Source: Phytoseiulus persimilis (Eukaryota > Arthropoda > Arachnida > Mesostigmata > Phytoseiidae). From it: a DNA stretch of 64,000 nt. The stretch spans positions 17,794,001 through 17,858,000 of the forward strand of contig CM075101.1 in NCBI GenBank assembly GCA_037576195.1, in the 5' to 3' direction. Under the pieces are notes generated by a model, which worked only from the letters and a program-made list of their open reading frames with translations, was not told the origin of the DNA and did not search any database. The translations under genes were made by a program, and so were the position numbers. Shown piece after piece: positions 1 through 14,361 of this stretch (the stretch's first letter is position 1; every line of letters starts with the position of its first letter).

Positions 1-478
1 TTCCGAACCCGCTTTTGGTCCATTCACTCGTTCGTGCGTCGAGTGGAGTGGAGCACGCTTGAACGAGAGTGTGCGTTCCGATCCAGGTCGCTCGAATTTC
101 CTCTCAGAATAGGAAACGGAAGAAGGGACGTCTCCCGGTCCCACCATCATCACCACCTTGTTCACGAGCAAGGCCACAAGCGGCGACACCCCTCCCCCAC
201 CCGGACTCACACAATAGGCTCGACGGGAATTCCGTCCCGAGATCGACGTGGAAGACACCGACGGGGGAATGGAGGCTCGGTCGCCTATTTCGGTTGCGTG
301 CCCGCGTGCGTGTCAGCTCGCAAGTCATAGTGTATTGGCCCCTTGAAGCGTCCGCCCTTCGCGAATCCCAAACGCCGGTCGGGAACCTCGCTGAATGGCG
401 AAAGTGGTTTCTGAGCCCCGTCCGATGTGTCCTCGCCGTCGAGTTCAAGGAAGATATTAGGGAATGATGTTGGGAGGA

Positions 479-497
479 GGGGGGGGGGGGGGGGGGG
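479..497 (+). repeat. Poly-G tract (19)
   Basis: Nineteen consecutive Gs, preceded by GGGAGGA. A tract like this is prone to length errors in sequencing. Confidence 0.9.
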
Positions 498-671
498 AGG
501 ATTCGGAGCTCGAAGGAGTGGCGTGTCTTTGTGGGACTGAGATACGACCTGAAGCGTTCGCTGGTCCGTTTGTCGACGGACATTCATTAACCTTAATGAT
601 ATTAGTCGTCCTGCGGAAGTGCGGCGTTCGTTTCCCACTTTCTCGTACGGACTGCCGAACATGATCGAATC

Positions 672-846
672 ATGTCTCCTCTGCTCCATGATCTCCCCCC
701 TGACACGCTTTCGTTTCCGCGCGGTTTCTCTCCGGCGTTTGCACGGCTTCCGGAAAGTCCCAGATCCCCGAGTCCACCGAAATATCCGTCGGAGACCTTC
801 GCAGCGCTCGGGTCCTCCCTTGCCGACGGGACCATCGATTCCGGGT
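672..846 (+). CDS. Candidate 5' coding exon, unidentified
   Basis: An ATG-started frame of 58 codons, rich in Pro and Ser (FSPAFARLPESPRSPSPPKY), ends exactly at the consensus splice donor CCGG|GTAAGT. No homologue is recognised and no partner exon was located downstream. The composition would suit a disordered N-terminus, but open frames are common by chance in this GC-rich stretch. Confidence 0.2.
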
Positions 847-3800
847 AAGTCTGAAGTATTTGTCGTCATCGTTTATCGATTTTGTATTTCATCAGCCCGG
901 TCGCTGCGGGTTCGCTCCGCCATCTCATTCGGTCACATCGCGGAAAATTTGAAGGAACGGAGGAAAAGGATCCGGCCGCACTAATCTTCGGCCCTCGGTC
1001 CCGCCGCTTTCAGTCCGCTGATCTCGATGAGCGTCTGGCCCTTCGATTCGAGATCATGTCGTGATTCGGTCGATGCTTCTAAAAAAGAGGCGGAATTCGA
1101 TGACGGGAATCGAAGGAGAAAGCTGCTCCCGGCTCGAGGGGCCGATTCGACGACCGTCACGGCACCGTCGAGCTGTTGTTCATTGCCATTAGTTTTTGCA
1201 GCAACGAGTGCATCGTCGTTGTCGCGGGAATTGAGGTCTGGGAGAAGCGGCCAACGACGACTCTCCGGCGATTGGTTGCGTCTTCCTCCGTCTCAACCAT
1301 CTTCCTCACCGACGGCCACCGAGCCGAGCTCTCCTGTTGCCCTTCTCTTCCGTTTTCGCTCATATCCACTCGTTCAGCCCACGCTGCACCGAATCCCCCC
1401 GGTGTTCTCCTCCGTCCCCCGAGTCGAACCCCCGCTCCGGAGTCAACAGTCCCGCCAGCTTGCTCTCTCCGTTTCGAAAGCAAAACGGCATTGCTGGAAG
1501 AATGCTCGCCTCCTTTCGCCGCTTGCGTGCTTGGATGACTCGCGCGGCGCCCACAACAGACCCACTGCATGGTAAGGGGCACCCTATTTGGGAAGAGGAC
1601 TCTTTTGAGATTTGCTTTTCTTCTCTCGGTGTCTCTGAAGCTTCTCGCCCAGTCGGATTTCAAGTGAGCGAGGAGTCTCGATACAAAGGAGAACGTCTCC
1701 CCCGTTCCGGTCCCCATCACCGCCAGGCAACGCTTCACGACCGTTCAGAACTTCGTTGGTCGCGCGGGGGAATATCGCTGCGATGTGGAATGTGCTGTTC
1801 CCGCTCGTGCGGCAATGGACAATAATCGGCGGCAAAGCTCCCTCGGCAGTGAACTTCGATGGAGGATTTTCACCGAGCTCGCTCCGTCGGGCGACATGCG
1901 TCGCAGTGTTCTCGGTTGTCGTTTTTCCCTCGCTTAGATAACTCAGATCCTCTTCGCCGCCGCCGAGGACGCCCACAAGCTGAATCGAACTAACACGATT
2001 TCTTTCCTCTCGAACCTCGCTCATGTCAAAGGGAACCCTCTCAATGATCAAGAGTTTGAGCGCGAGCTCGAGAATCGGAACACGGTGGAAGCGAACCCCG
2101 CGTCAATTCTGGGCGCCCTGCTTCGATTTCACTCCGTCGTTCTTGACCTCTGGAGTTTGCTCCGATATTTTTCTCTTAGACCTCAGATTGTTCGCTGCGA
2201 TTCGTCTGCCGAGGTTCTTGAGTCTGTGCGCCAATCTCGTGACATTCTATTTCTTCCCGCTCTTCCCCGTCGGCCGACTGTCAAGCTCCTCAAATTTATT
2301 TTTCTCGAAGTACCCGCTTGTAACCGCTTTCCCTCCTCGCGAATGTCATCTCCGCTCGCGCTTGATCTCGAGATCTCTTCCCCTGGATCCGGACGTCTCA
2401 TTCAAGGAGTCAAGTTGCTGATCTGAAGCGTTTGCCCCCGGCGTTTGCTACGAGCGCGCCCTTGCGTCCGGGTGCCCCGCCGGGCTCTCGACCCACCCCG
2501 CTTGCCGCCGATCGGTTGTTACTTCGAGTTCCTCCGGTCGGCGGAAAGTTCGATCTCTTCACTTGGATGTAAGGCTAAAATCGCAGCAAACTTCATCGGG
2601 CACTAAGAAAGGTAAACACTTTGTAACCGAATGGTCAACAAAGACTGAGAGCAGGCCATGGCGACGCCGCTTCTCGCCCCCCCCCCTTCTTCCCCCGACG
2701 ATGAGGTCGGCGGCGGCAGAAAAGACGGTAAGGCACCAGAGCCGCTCCACTACGCTGTTGGCCATGATGGAAGACTCCAAGTTTCACTCCAGAGCTTTGG
2801 GTTCCAAACGAAGGCCTGAAATGATCCACCCGTTCGCCCAGCTCGTCGCCCCTGATTTGCCCATTCCCTAGAGCGGAGCAGGCAGCCCCGCATCGCCACC
2901 TCGCATGCAGCTATCTGTGAGCTCTCGATCGATTTCTCCAACGAATCGAAGCGGTGTCATCCAGGAAGCTATCATCGTACTCGGACGCGTTCCTCGGGCT
3001 CCTCCGATTATGCGAAGGGAGCCTCGCGATGTTCGATGGAACTCCCTCAAAGCCCGGATCTGAGCGAAGGCGTTCAGAGGAACAAATAAGTGCCAACCGC
3101 TTCGTCCCACTCTCCCAGTTCGTCTTGAGTCAGGAGTTTCCGACCATAAACCCGCTCTCAAAAAGCATTCCAACCTCACTGGTTGCGCCCGTGACAGAAA
3201 CCATCGCGTATGGTTCGAGCGTAGCAGCGAAGTGTGTTCGAGTCGTCTCCTCTGGAAGGGGGGAGGGTGGGAGTCAGCGTCGAGGCGAGCTCCGAATCGT
3301 CCGATCTTGGAGACCCGCTCAAAAAGCTTCCACTCACCCTCCTCCTCGAGAGCTACTGGAAGTTCCTTGTGTACTCTGACTGGACCCAACCGACAGATGT
3401 ACGGCGATCGTAAGTCCTGTATTTGCCTCTCGGAACAGTATCGAGAGCTCGAGGGACGTTGTTGACGGAGAGACATTTCCGCCGACAATGGCTGTCGGGT
3501 CCTTCCCGGACCCGGCTCCACTTTGAAGCTCCGTCGAAATCATCCTGACAGCGAGGTGCGGCTGAATCTCTCAGGTGAGGTTGTGTGAGCTCGGGTCCTT
3601 CGGCGAGACACGAGCACGCAACCGGTCCTCGAAAATCTTCCCCTCAACTCTTGCGCCCCTTCTCGGGGTGCGGTCGAACGCGAGCGCACGAGAGGCCCTA
3701 AAAGAGAAATCACCGGGAGTGACCGTAACAAAAGAGCTTTTGTTTCAAAATGTTCGACAGCATTCGCGGAACCGGTCTGTATGAGCGCGGCGGCCGGCGT

Positions 3801-4571
3801 AGGCGACGACAACGGCAATTACACGGTGTCTAACAAAAGAAGTGAGCTCTCGTGCAAGTCTCCTGAAATGAGGCTCGCCAAAGGCTCGAAAGGATTCCAC
3901 AGGAGCCTCGCTCGTCTGCGCCCTGATGGCGTGATCAACTGTAGGTGGGCGAAACATTTGAACCCGACGGAAAACGTGTTTCCCGAGCTTCCGTGCTCGC
4001 ACTCCAGCGAGGGTTGTTCTCGTGCCATCGCACCTACCCGTTGGCGGACCGTCCATCAGGAAGTTGAACTTTAAATAAAAAGCCGGTTTTGTCGGAGAGG
4101 GCAAACTGCAATGGAGGGTTTCCTAGACATAAGAGAGGCGGAAACGGAGGAAGAGTGGAAGACCGGAGCGGAAAAGCTCTTTCCGAGCTCCTGCCAGCAC
4201 GATTCAGGTTGAATGGCCCAGAAAGCAACGATCGCTCTCTAGTGACGTATAGCTTTTGACAGATATTGTTGTCGTCGCCGCTGCTGCCGCCTTCGTCGTT
4301 GGAAAGCGGCGCCTTGGAGGAATGACGGCGTCTCGGAGGGTAATATTGGATGATGACACTCCGAGATGGTGATTCAACTAGTTTCCATATAATGAAGCGA
4401 GCTGTCCCCTCCTTTCGGGCGACCGTGGCATCGACGGCGACAAAGACTCTCGAGACGACAGCATCACGGTCAGTCAGGCACACATCTGTCGCCGTATCGG
4501 CTTCCTTCCGAATAATTATACATAGTTGTTGATGTCGTGGACCATGATGTGAGGGGCTCTCGGGCTCGAGT

Positions 4572-4590
4572 GGGGGGGGGGGGGGGGGGG
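4572..4590 (+). repeat. Poly-G tract (19)
   Basis: Nineteen consecutive Gs between GCTCGAGT and CTGTTAG. Confidence 0.9.
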
Positions 4591-7088
4591 CTGTTAGAAA
4601 CAATGGCATTCGTCGTCGGTGAAGTGGAGCGGAGGAAAACGCGCATACCCCAGAAATGCACAGAGCGTTCTGAGCGTTATGCGATGGAGGAGTGCGAAGT
4701 ACGAGCAATCGTTAGGCCGATCACGATCATCTTCGCACTCCAAAGAGAACTATCGTGAAGTACCCAATCGGGGGAGAATCGTTTCGTGTCGAAAGTGATT
4801 CCATTTGCCTCCGGCGCGAAAACTCATGATTGCTCCCGCTTGGCTATCGCGACGACGGCCGAACGAGCTAGCTCAACTTCGGAGAGGAACAATGGGCCGA
4901 GATTAATGAAGATCCGCACTGAATGGCTCAGCAGTCCCCTTTAGCTGGAATGTGGGTGCGGCTACTCCGGCCCTGAAGGTTTCCTTCTGCATCTCGCTCC
5001 GGTCCCGGACTGACTCGCTTCAAACCTTTTCTCCCTCCCTCCCTGCTTGTCTGTTTCTCTTGGGTCGTGGCGTCCTCCGAAATAACGAGAAACCTTTGTC
5101 GGATGTTCCTTGAGAGCATGCTCTGATGGCGGAAAACTCTCATTCCCCATGAGTTATTATTGCCGTGCGTTCGGACTGACATCAGATTCGAACTGAATCT
5201 ACGATCAGACGTTCCTGGAGCTGCGAAGTGGCATCGACACATTGGCAGCAGCGGTTCGCACGACGCGCCGTCGCTGAGCTCGTACTTCCCGGGAGACGCG
5301 GCGCGCCTCTTCCTGGATTGGGGTCGTTCAAGCTTGACAAGTTCATCGATGGAGTCGGAAGGCTGGATCCGTCAATTAACTCGTCCATGTCCGAGACAGC
5401 ATCCACCGTTTGGTGGAAATTTCCGCGCAATGGACGGAACAGCGACCGTTCTTTGGCGTGCGGAGACCAACGGGGGTCGGCCACCGCCTGAATTTCGTGC
5501 GAAGGCGCTGCGGTTCCGGCTCCGTCCGCACCGCAGAGCTTCGTCGCCGGTTCCCCTATATGCGGGTAACGGAGGAAAGTGTCGCCCTCGTTGCTCTCCG
5601 AACTCGGTTTCTTGTTCGCTCACATCTTCCCTCCTCTCCGTTCTCCCCACCTTCTCATTCGCCCCGTCTCACTCCGTTCTCCTCGGCTGCTTCCCCGTGG
5701 GTACCTTCCTCCTCCCGGCCTCCCTTACTTAGTCCTCCTTGTTTTTCCACTACTCTTCCGGTTCACCTCTCCGAAGAACTCCTCCATTCGCCGAGAAGAT
5801 TGAAGAATCGTGCGGCTTGTCTTTCTGCGCTGCAGAGTGAGAGGAACTCTTCCGCGCTGTCGAACACCAGGGACTCGACACCAGTCGAAGAACGTTCACT
5901 CGAGGAGGGCCTGCGGAATCAAACCACAAATTGATTCACGAGTGATGCATTGTGACCGCCCTGACAAAACGACATATTTTATTCATCCGTTGAGGTTACT
6001 GTGAATCCTCAAGCCCGCTCACCCGCACTCCCGAGCGGCAGCATTATTAACAACCATGACTCCCTAACAGCCATTCCATCTTCCCCACCTCTGCCATCCA
6101 ACTGCTCCCTCTGCCGAGCAGATGGAAGCATTCCGTTTTGCTGCCCAAAATGTTCGGCTGCGGCTCTTGAAAGAACATCAAACTCCTCCTCGCATAATTG
6201 TCGCAAATTTTCAGATAATTGGCTCCTGCTCGCTCCGAAGACCGAGGAAGGAGCTTGATGATACTCGACATTGATGTCCTGAGCTATCGGGGCCACGGAC
6301 AGATACGGGTCAGAGCACCTTTCTTTGATGGGAGCGCCGCTCTCGCGTGATTCCATAGCGAAACGGCTTCTCGTGGGTATCACATTCTGACCCGGTCAGA
6401 GGTTTTCAGCCCGGGGCGACCGAATCTTCAATTCGGCCGAGTTCGATGGTTTCTCCGATGCGATCCCCGGTGAGAGCACTGATCGCAATCTGGGAGAAGA
6501 AAATTTCGACTCGGCATCTGCGGCTAATTGCCTTGTTTGCAACCTATAGAGTCCTGGAACTGGCTGTCGGTCGCTGGAGTCGTCTCCATTAGTTTTCCAC
6601 ATCTCACAGATCATTACACGTACTGGCGGATCAAATGAGAGTTTCCTCGGAACTGGAATGTGTCTCGTTTTTCTAGAGCCGTGCTCCTTCGATGATTGAT
6701 CCCGACTGAGTTCGCGTCGAGCGCGCTGCGGGCGGGGAGATTTCGGGAGCGAGCGGCAGCCGAAGATTCACTATGACATTCAATGGATGCTCGAGATGAT
6801 TGACTGATCGATTAATGGAATCACCCGATTTGCTGGAGAGCTACTCTAGCTGATCGAATGCCTCACCCCGAAAAAGCTAACAGGAACGAGTGGGAGCACA
6901 CAAAGCAGTTTATTGAAGCCGAGAGGATCTAGAACTAGCGTGTTGGGTCCCGGACAGCTCGGGAAAGTTATCGTCCGAGAAGAATGAAGGCTCAGGCGAT
7001 CGCGTGAAGAAGTGATCCTTTATTGACGGGTATTGCGGACAAGAAGATGATTTATATGCGTCCACGCTATTTACCTGTCCATCGTCCT

Positions 7089-7106
7089 TCGTCGTCGTCG
7101 TCGTCG
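7089..7106 (+). repeat. (TCG)n microsatellite
   Basis: Six TCG triplets, continuing as interrupted GCC/GTC triplets to about 7125. Confidence 0.85.
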
Positions 7107-10100
7107 CCGCCACCGTCGTTGCCGCAACCCCAAGCAACTTCATTTGGGGATGATCGTGTCTTGCGGCGAAGTGTCGTTGGCTCGTCCTGCCTCGTCTACT
7201 CGCCCACCATGATCCACTCCATTCCGGTCCAGTCTCCGGTCTGATATTGGCGAGTCAGTTCCAAGAAGTGGGGCTCATAAAAATCCGTGGCGTCTCCCAG
7301 CAACGCAGCCCCGATCTGGGTCATATCATAACACTGCGCGGATACCCGCCAGCGTGTGCCGGTATCTGAGGGTATCTTCAAAAGTTTGGAGCTACGAACT
7401 CGAAGCGGGTCGGGTTGCGCTGCTAGCGGAACGGACCCCTCGATCCCGCCGGGTCAGGGAGACGAATGCGATCGGGGCCCGCCGACGCCCTCTGTGCGTT
7501 CGCCGGCAAGCCGGTGCTACACTACGTTCTCTCGCACGTGCGTACGTCTGTCTGTCTCTCTACCCACTGTCTCTGCATGTGGTGTGGGATGCCTCCGGGC
7601 AGTGGGCCGTTCGAGCCAATTGGCTCATTGTAATTACAATCCTATGGGCGCTCGCGCAGCGTGAAGGCAACCTCTCGGCTCGAGTTTTGCCTCACCCGTG
7701 AGTGTCCTCGTGCGCGGGGTTTGCGGCATCGTCGGCTTCGTCTCCTCTCCCTCCTCCTGGCGATCGCCGGCGCGGTGAGTCGCGGTGCCATACCACGGAC
7801 GGAGTGAAGGAACCAACGACGACGACAACGATGATGGCGACGAGGATGACGGAGGGCGCAACGAGGAGGACCGCAAACAGGCAGGCACGCAGGCGGAACG
7901 CGCCTTCGTCGGTCCATGCGCTCGCCCGGCTTCAAGTCGTTGGCTCAGCGGTAGGCACATAGACGCTCAAAAGGCCATCAACATATGTTACCACACCGAG
8001 ACCAGATCCATTAAAGCGCAGAAGAAGGGCCAACAGCCGAGGGGCTAAGCTCATGAGTGGCCCATTTATCAGAACCAACACCCACAACAAAAGAAAGCAT
8101 TTAGCTTCGAAGCTTTTTCTGTTCCTGATACACTTCACTAGACGACCGGCGTTACAGCGAACCGGCGGCTTTCACCGCCACTTACTTGTTTCACCTGCGC
8201 TCTCAGCCCCAAGGGGCCGGTGCTGTCGATGTCTGCTGTGTAAAGATGCGATCCTTCCCGCGCCCGAAGTTGCCTCTTGGTCTTCCGAGAAGCGCAAAGG
8301 CACAGCTTCTTGATTACAAAGCCGCGCGGAATCTCCATGAGGCGTGTTAGGAGCAGGTTGTACGTTGTCAAATATTTATATGCCTTCGCTCGCATGCAAA
8401 GCGAACAGCATCTTCTGTTGCTTTCCGAACAATTCGTTCGGAACAGAGGGAATAGCAGCCAGGGTGGGGCAGGGCTGATCTCAGGATTCAAGGCCACCCT
8501 GAAGACGATGCGAGTTGCTGATGCAAGTATCGGAGATGAACCCGGGTTGGATCCAAGCCGTGGTCTGAAGGAGTGAACGGTGAACTCCTCCTGAAGCGAC
8601 GTGATATCCGACGGCTAGATCGAGCCGTAATGATTTCGCGCAGTGGTTTCGTTTTATAGGTCGTACAGGATTTGAAATCGGTCGTTCGTTCCCCGCGGCC
8701 GGTTCCCTTTGCTGTCGTTCCCAGCGGGAGGATGCAGGCGATGCACGAGCGAATCAAAGCTCTCCCGTACAACAAGAAACGGCCTTGCATTCAAAGATAG
8801 CTTTTTTCCGCGTTCTCGTTTGCTTCCCTGTCTGCTTGGGTCCCCGTCGGGCCGAGCATCCCGCTGGCTTGACTTCGGTCTCCTGAGAGACATCCAAGTG
8901 CTTGCTGCTCTCGCACACCAAGATGGATGCGAGCGATCCCGGGCGATGCTCCTCCCGACGCCTCACCGTTCTCCTCATCCTGCTTCCGCGTCGACGTTAT
9001 GCTCTTCATTTTGCTCAGTTCACTCATTCACTGACCTTCGTAAAATGGAGAAGCGAAATGCCCTCCCGTCCGGTCTAGCTCTGGAGGGACGCGGATCCTC
9101 CCCTCTCGATTTCACTCCGAGCGGGATCCTTCCGTCCCGCGGAGCCAACGATGTTAGTCCTAGACGCATACGACCTCGACGGAACGACTGACTGTGTGGC
9201 TTGGAAGGCGGGTGTGAGTGTGTCATAAATACACAGACGATGGAAACGAGCGGCTCCAGCGAACAACGGGTCCTGGTCCGCGGATTAAAAATTTAAATGA
9301 TATTACCGCCATCCTCTCTTCTCCCCGCCCCGTCTCTTCCTGCCGGTCTGTATGTCTCTTTGGTCCGCTCAACCTCTTCCTCTTGTGGCCTTCTGACGAG
9401 ACGAACTGAGTGAGAAATTGAAGGTTCTTTGGAGAGAGAGCGGGAAGAATTTGTCGGAGAGAACGACGATAGGGGCAGCTCGAGAGGCACACGGATGGCA
9501 GAGCAGAGAAGACCTCGGGGATGCAATCTTAGTGTAATATATGCGGCCCTCGCCAAGTTTCACACTCGACCGCCGCTAATTGAGCTCGTTAGGAAGAACC
9601 GGGAAAACAGCGGGGAGATGTCTTCCAACCTAAGCGACATTTTTGCCTCTGAACAACGTCTGAGGACGCTGCGAGCATGGGAATCACATCGCTGACGGCG
9701 TCTCATATCAAGTTCACAAACCGCTGGAAGCTTAATCTCCCGAGGATTCCCGTCTCTCGTCTTTTTTGAATGCTCAACCGAACCGTCTGTTTTCGAAGAA
9801 TCGCTCGCTCTCAAGAAGGAGGAAATGAAACCACCTCAGCGGGAGTGCCCGAGCGAGGAGCTGGGTAGGATATCGAGAATAGTGAGGAATCGGCGGGAGC
9901 ACGGGAGGAGTTGGAGATGAAATCGAACACAACGTTCGAGGACCGTCGACCAAGAACGGCTTCGACCTTGATCTCTATCGGATTTTGCCGTCAGGGCTCG
10001 GCTCTCGTTGTTGCCCACGGTTCGTTCCACGGCTCATCCCTCCAACAGTGACACCCCGAAAGCTATTACAGAAGCGCCGTACGTGACAAATAAGAGTTTA

Positions 10101-10865
10101 GCCTGGAGCTCTCCGACTGGAGACGTGTGGTTGAGAGATGGCCCCGGCCGTCGTGAGATCCAGGTTCACCTCGTCGATACTCGCCCCGACGCAAGCGGCT
10201 TCGACGAGAACGATTTCGATGAGGCCTCTCGAACGACTCTCCCCCGCAAAATAATCACCACCTGTGTCTACGACGGTCGCAGCCGCGTAGTGGAGCTCGC
10301 GCGAAGTTACAAACTCGCGACGAGGCCGCGACAACGGAAGCGGCTTTTCGAAAAGTAGTGGGAGCCGGTTCTCTCGCTGGCTGGCTCAGCGCTAGTTGAA
10401 TAAAAACAGCATTCCAAAAACCTATCGCGCTTGACGACGACACGGCATGGGAGCGGCTCCATTCGGGGCGCGCAAGCTCCGAATCCCGAATAAAAAAACT
10501 GTTGCAAACTCCGCAACACCCGCGGGTGAAGATGCTGTGGAACCGCTGAATTCACCGGGACCGCTTCATCTTGTTGTGGCAAAGTCAACGCAATCGGAAT
10601 TCCGCGGGAGAGACGCAGTGCCGGCGTTCGGCAACGCCAAATGAATCGCGAACGCTCTCAGCCGGAGGACATGGAGGTTACGATCGGAGACACCCGGCGC
10701 GTTCCTGACCGAGGGAAGACATCGGTACGTTATCGATGGAGCCTGGCCGCCGAGGTATCATTCATCATCGATCGTTTTTAACGATTTCTAGATGGTTGCG
10801 AGAGGATTTCGATGAATGACGCCCGAGTGCTCAGGAAGTTTCGAGCATCAAACAGAAATTCATTC

Positions 10866-10920
10866 ATCCATCGACCTGTATGGATGGATGATCACTATCC
10901 GTTCCTATAGGTCGATGGAT
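10866..10920. repeat. Hairpin with 12-bp perfect stem
   Basis: ATCCATCGACCT at 10866-10877 pairs with AGGTCGATGGAT at 10909-10920 around a 31-nt loop that contains further GGATGGATG repeats. No gene or T-tract nearby gives it a role. Confidence 0.6.
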
Positions 10921-13900
10921 CTATAGCGAGGTGATTAACGCTTGACGTTTCACACTGCAGCCATCGATCAGAGCCCTCTCTCTCTCGAGTCGGATGATAA
11001 CACTCGACGGCGCAGCGCGTCAACGTATTTGTGAGTCACACGCTTCTCCATCACCTCATGGGCCCGTTTGCGATTCAGAGCCAGGGGGTTTTTGTCATGC
11101 AAATCTACTGTGATTGAAAATTCAGCGGCAGCCCCCCGCTGATATATTTTTGCGGAGTTAACTTTCGACTCTTGTGCAAGTGTATAATTGCGGTGCATCA
11201 TGTGCGATTCATATACATATTCACGCCGACGGGAATCCCTAATCGATTCGCTGACGATTCCGGCGGACACTCGCGGATCGACGACGGAGAAGGAGGTGAT
11301 CGTGAATTTTGTCGAGAGAATTAAAACTCTCCACTGGAGTCAGCTAGAATCGGGAGCCTAAAAATCCCGTCAGATATGTGACTTCGGCGCATGCCCTAAC
11401 GGCGTGGGTAACGGTTCTCGGAGTGGGAGCGTTAGCAGAAGGGATCGATGTTCCGTATGAGGAGGAGTACCCATGCTCGATCAGAGGAGACGATTCCAAT
11501 CCGCCGGAGCTTCTCACTCGGAGGCGCCCGAGCCGAAAGGAGGAAGTTCTGGGGAGAACCGACCTGGATTGCGCTCCTGTCGCGGTGTTGCTCGGCGGAC
11601 GGAAGCACGCAACAGGAAGACGGAGCAGAGAGAACTTCTGAGCTCATCCCGGAGTTAGCCCTTTTACGCGATTTCGTCAAAGGAACACAGCAGTGCCGCA
11701 ACGGCTCCGAGCTCGGACGCGAACCTCAGGAAGTGCTGAACTGGAAAAGAGTCTGGAAAAGTTAGTGGGCTTGAACAAAACCTGGGGAGCGCCCGTCTCA
11801 AGGACAGGCTCAAGTGGTCAGTGATTGCCGCCGTGCCGCTCGGACTCCGACCACGGAGTCCACCACATCGCGGAGCTTCATCTCGAAAAGCTGAGCGGCT
11901 GCGGGCATTGTGGAAGTGAGTCTCATTTTTGACACAGCGGACATTTCGATTGACCACCTGACTGACTTCAGTTGCAGATGGCGTTTCCCTAGAGACTTGC
12001 GTTCGCTCGATTGATTCCATCGCCGAGTGAACTGAAGGGCCCCCTCCAGGTCCCGTGTGATGGAAACCGACGGTAAATGACCACGCCTCGCTCGGCGGCG
12101 AATTCCAGCTGCGACTCGTTCACTCGAAGTCTCTCGGCGGAGCCCACGGAGCTCGAAGCCAGCGTGGTCGTTATGACTTTTGCACTTGCATCGTTGCGCC
12201 TGTTGCACTTTAACTTTTATTGCTTCTTAGTCTGGCTACGTATTCAAGTGTGAAGGAGTCACGGCTCCTAAGGGCCTCTTCCACTGCGAGCGCCTCTGGC
12301 GCCCTCGACGCTACAGTGCAAGGACACCGCGAGTCGAGAACGTGCGCGAGACGATCCTATTCGACGCCATCATTTCGATCTCACTTTCCAGGGCCAAAAC
12401 TCATTCAGGTCTGCGAACCTCCCTGGTCTCTTCGCACTCCTGTTTCGTTGCCGAAGTTGCTCGGGTTGTGTATGAAATTTTCCTTGATCCCCATTTTTCC
12501 CCTTCGCACGGTTGCTGTCCACGCTGTTGGTCATGACGACGCTGGGTTTCAGGAATCGGACAAAGAAAAGAGTGAAATATGAAAAGCTTTCGCAGCGGAT
12601 TCCCCCGGGACTGTTGGCAGGAACCGCTCAACGCCTCTGAAGAGCACGACTGAGCGCCGCTGCACTCTCGTATCGGTTGCGTAGCAGCTAGCAAGGTCGG
12701 GGCCACCCCAGTTACGTTCGTTGAGTAGAAGAGCGCTCAAAGGATGCGGGCGAGGAACCACTCCCCTATTCGCCACTCAACACAGCTTCGCCTCCCATGC
12801 GTCCAAGTCAGGGCCGTCGGGGTGACAGTCGCCAGAATCTGGTACGAGCACAGGGCGAAGCTCTTGCATGCCGGTTGGCCGCAGCGGAGAAATAACCGTA
12901 ATAAGGGACACTGCTCCGGTCCTATCCCTCTGGTCGCAAGATCGCGAAGTAATAATCACAGCCCGTCCTCGCTGAGGGCGCGGAACGTGGCCCTGATCGT
13001 ATTTTGTCGTCAACGTCGCGATCAAACGCTCATTACCGCGCAGGCGATCATTTGCTGAATCCGACGCGGGCTCCGCCGAATTCGCCCAAGTATCCCGATG
13101 GTGCGCAGTCTGTTTGCGGAATCGATGGAGCGGGGATTGTTGCTCACACATCCGGACACTTCTGCGAAGACAGTGCTGGAGCGAACGCTCATCCATGGGA
13201 TTGCAAATATCGGCTCTACGTCTGTGTCTAATGCGAGCTAACGGAGCATCAGCGGAGTCTCACGGAGCAAGCCTCCAAATAAAATAAGCTGAGCGTCTTA
13301 CTCAGAGAGCATCCAGTTCTTCCACTCGGCGAGCACGCGAGCGGAGGACTAAAATGAAACAACGAGGGAAAAAGCGGACAGGCTTGCACAAAGTAGTCTT
13401 GAAGGACATTCTGATCCCACTCCGCTGCGAGCGCGCCCTCCCCCCGACCGAATACATTCCGAAAGCCCTTCGCGGACGGCGGGCGGGCGGCGTCTGCTGA
13501 GTGAGTGAGGAAGCCCCCTTATCTCGAGCGCGCACGCCCTGTGTCTCTCGCCGTCAGATGCTAGGCTTCCCTGTTTGACTCGAATTCCGGCCGATTCTCC
13601 GCCGTATAATCAAACCGGCTTTCGCAAGCTAATGCCCCGCCGCATCTGAGCGCTCTTCGTAGATCTGCATCCTACGACATACTTTGGCTGGTTGAGCACA
13701 GCTACGTCTGAGTTGTTCGATCGGGGGCGCGATGTTTCGTTTTTCGTTTCGAAGCTTTCCCCGGTCCATCGCGGAGCTCATCAACGTTCTGCGTGGGTTG
13801 CACTCTTGCGCTTTTTGTCTGAAGGTCTCTCCTAGGTATATCCGAGATCAGGGCGAGAATCGACCAGCTCGGCGCCGTGAGCCGATGTCAAACTGCTCAA

Positions 13901-14344
13901 CTAGGAATAGGCAACCGAATCTATCTATGAAGAAGTCGGTACAATCCGAGACCCGAATCTGTGAGTCGCCAATCGAGACAACGTCCACAAAGCAAGTCTG
14001 CACGTGGCGTGCAGGCCTCCTGGACCTCTCGGCTATGTCGCCGGTCACCACGATGGAATCGAACAGCTGGGGGAGCAGCTGAAAGCATCGTGGGCTCAGC
14101 GTCACCCGATCTCCATGCAAAGTAGCGACCTCAACCCCATGCTGCGCGAATCTCTGTCCTCTTTCCTTCGTATCCCCCGGAACAAAACCAATTTCGAGCC
14201 GAAACGCAAACGCAATCCGGGTCTTCAAAGTCTGGTCGGGCAGGTGGTCTGCTCGCCTGCCCTCCCCTCACGCCTTGCCCCTCCCCTCTCAAGCCTCGCT
14301 GCAGGCACTGACAAGCGCGGTGCCAGTATCCGGAGGAGCCAGTG

Positions 14345-14361
14345 AACAACAACAACAACAA
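14345..14361 (+). repeat. (AAC)n microsatellite
   Basis: Five AAC triplets plus AA. Confidence 0.85.

Noticed and set aside
1027-1575. 182-codon Ser/Pro/Arg-rich frame, overlapped by two other long frames on the same strand
   Set aside because: Three open frames over the same GC-rich DNA with no recognisable domain; no basis to choose one.
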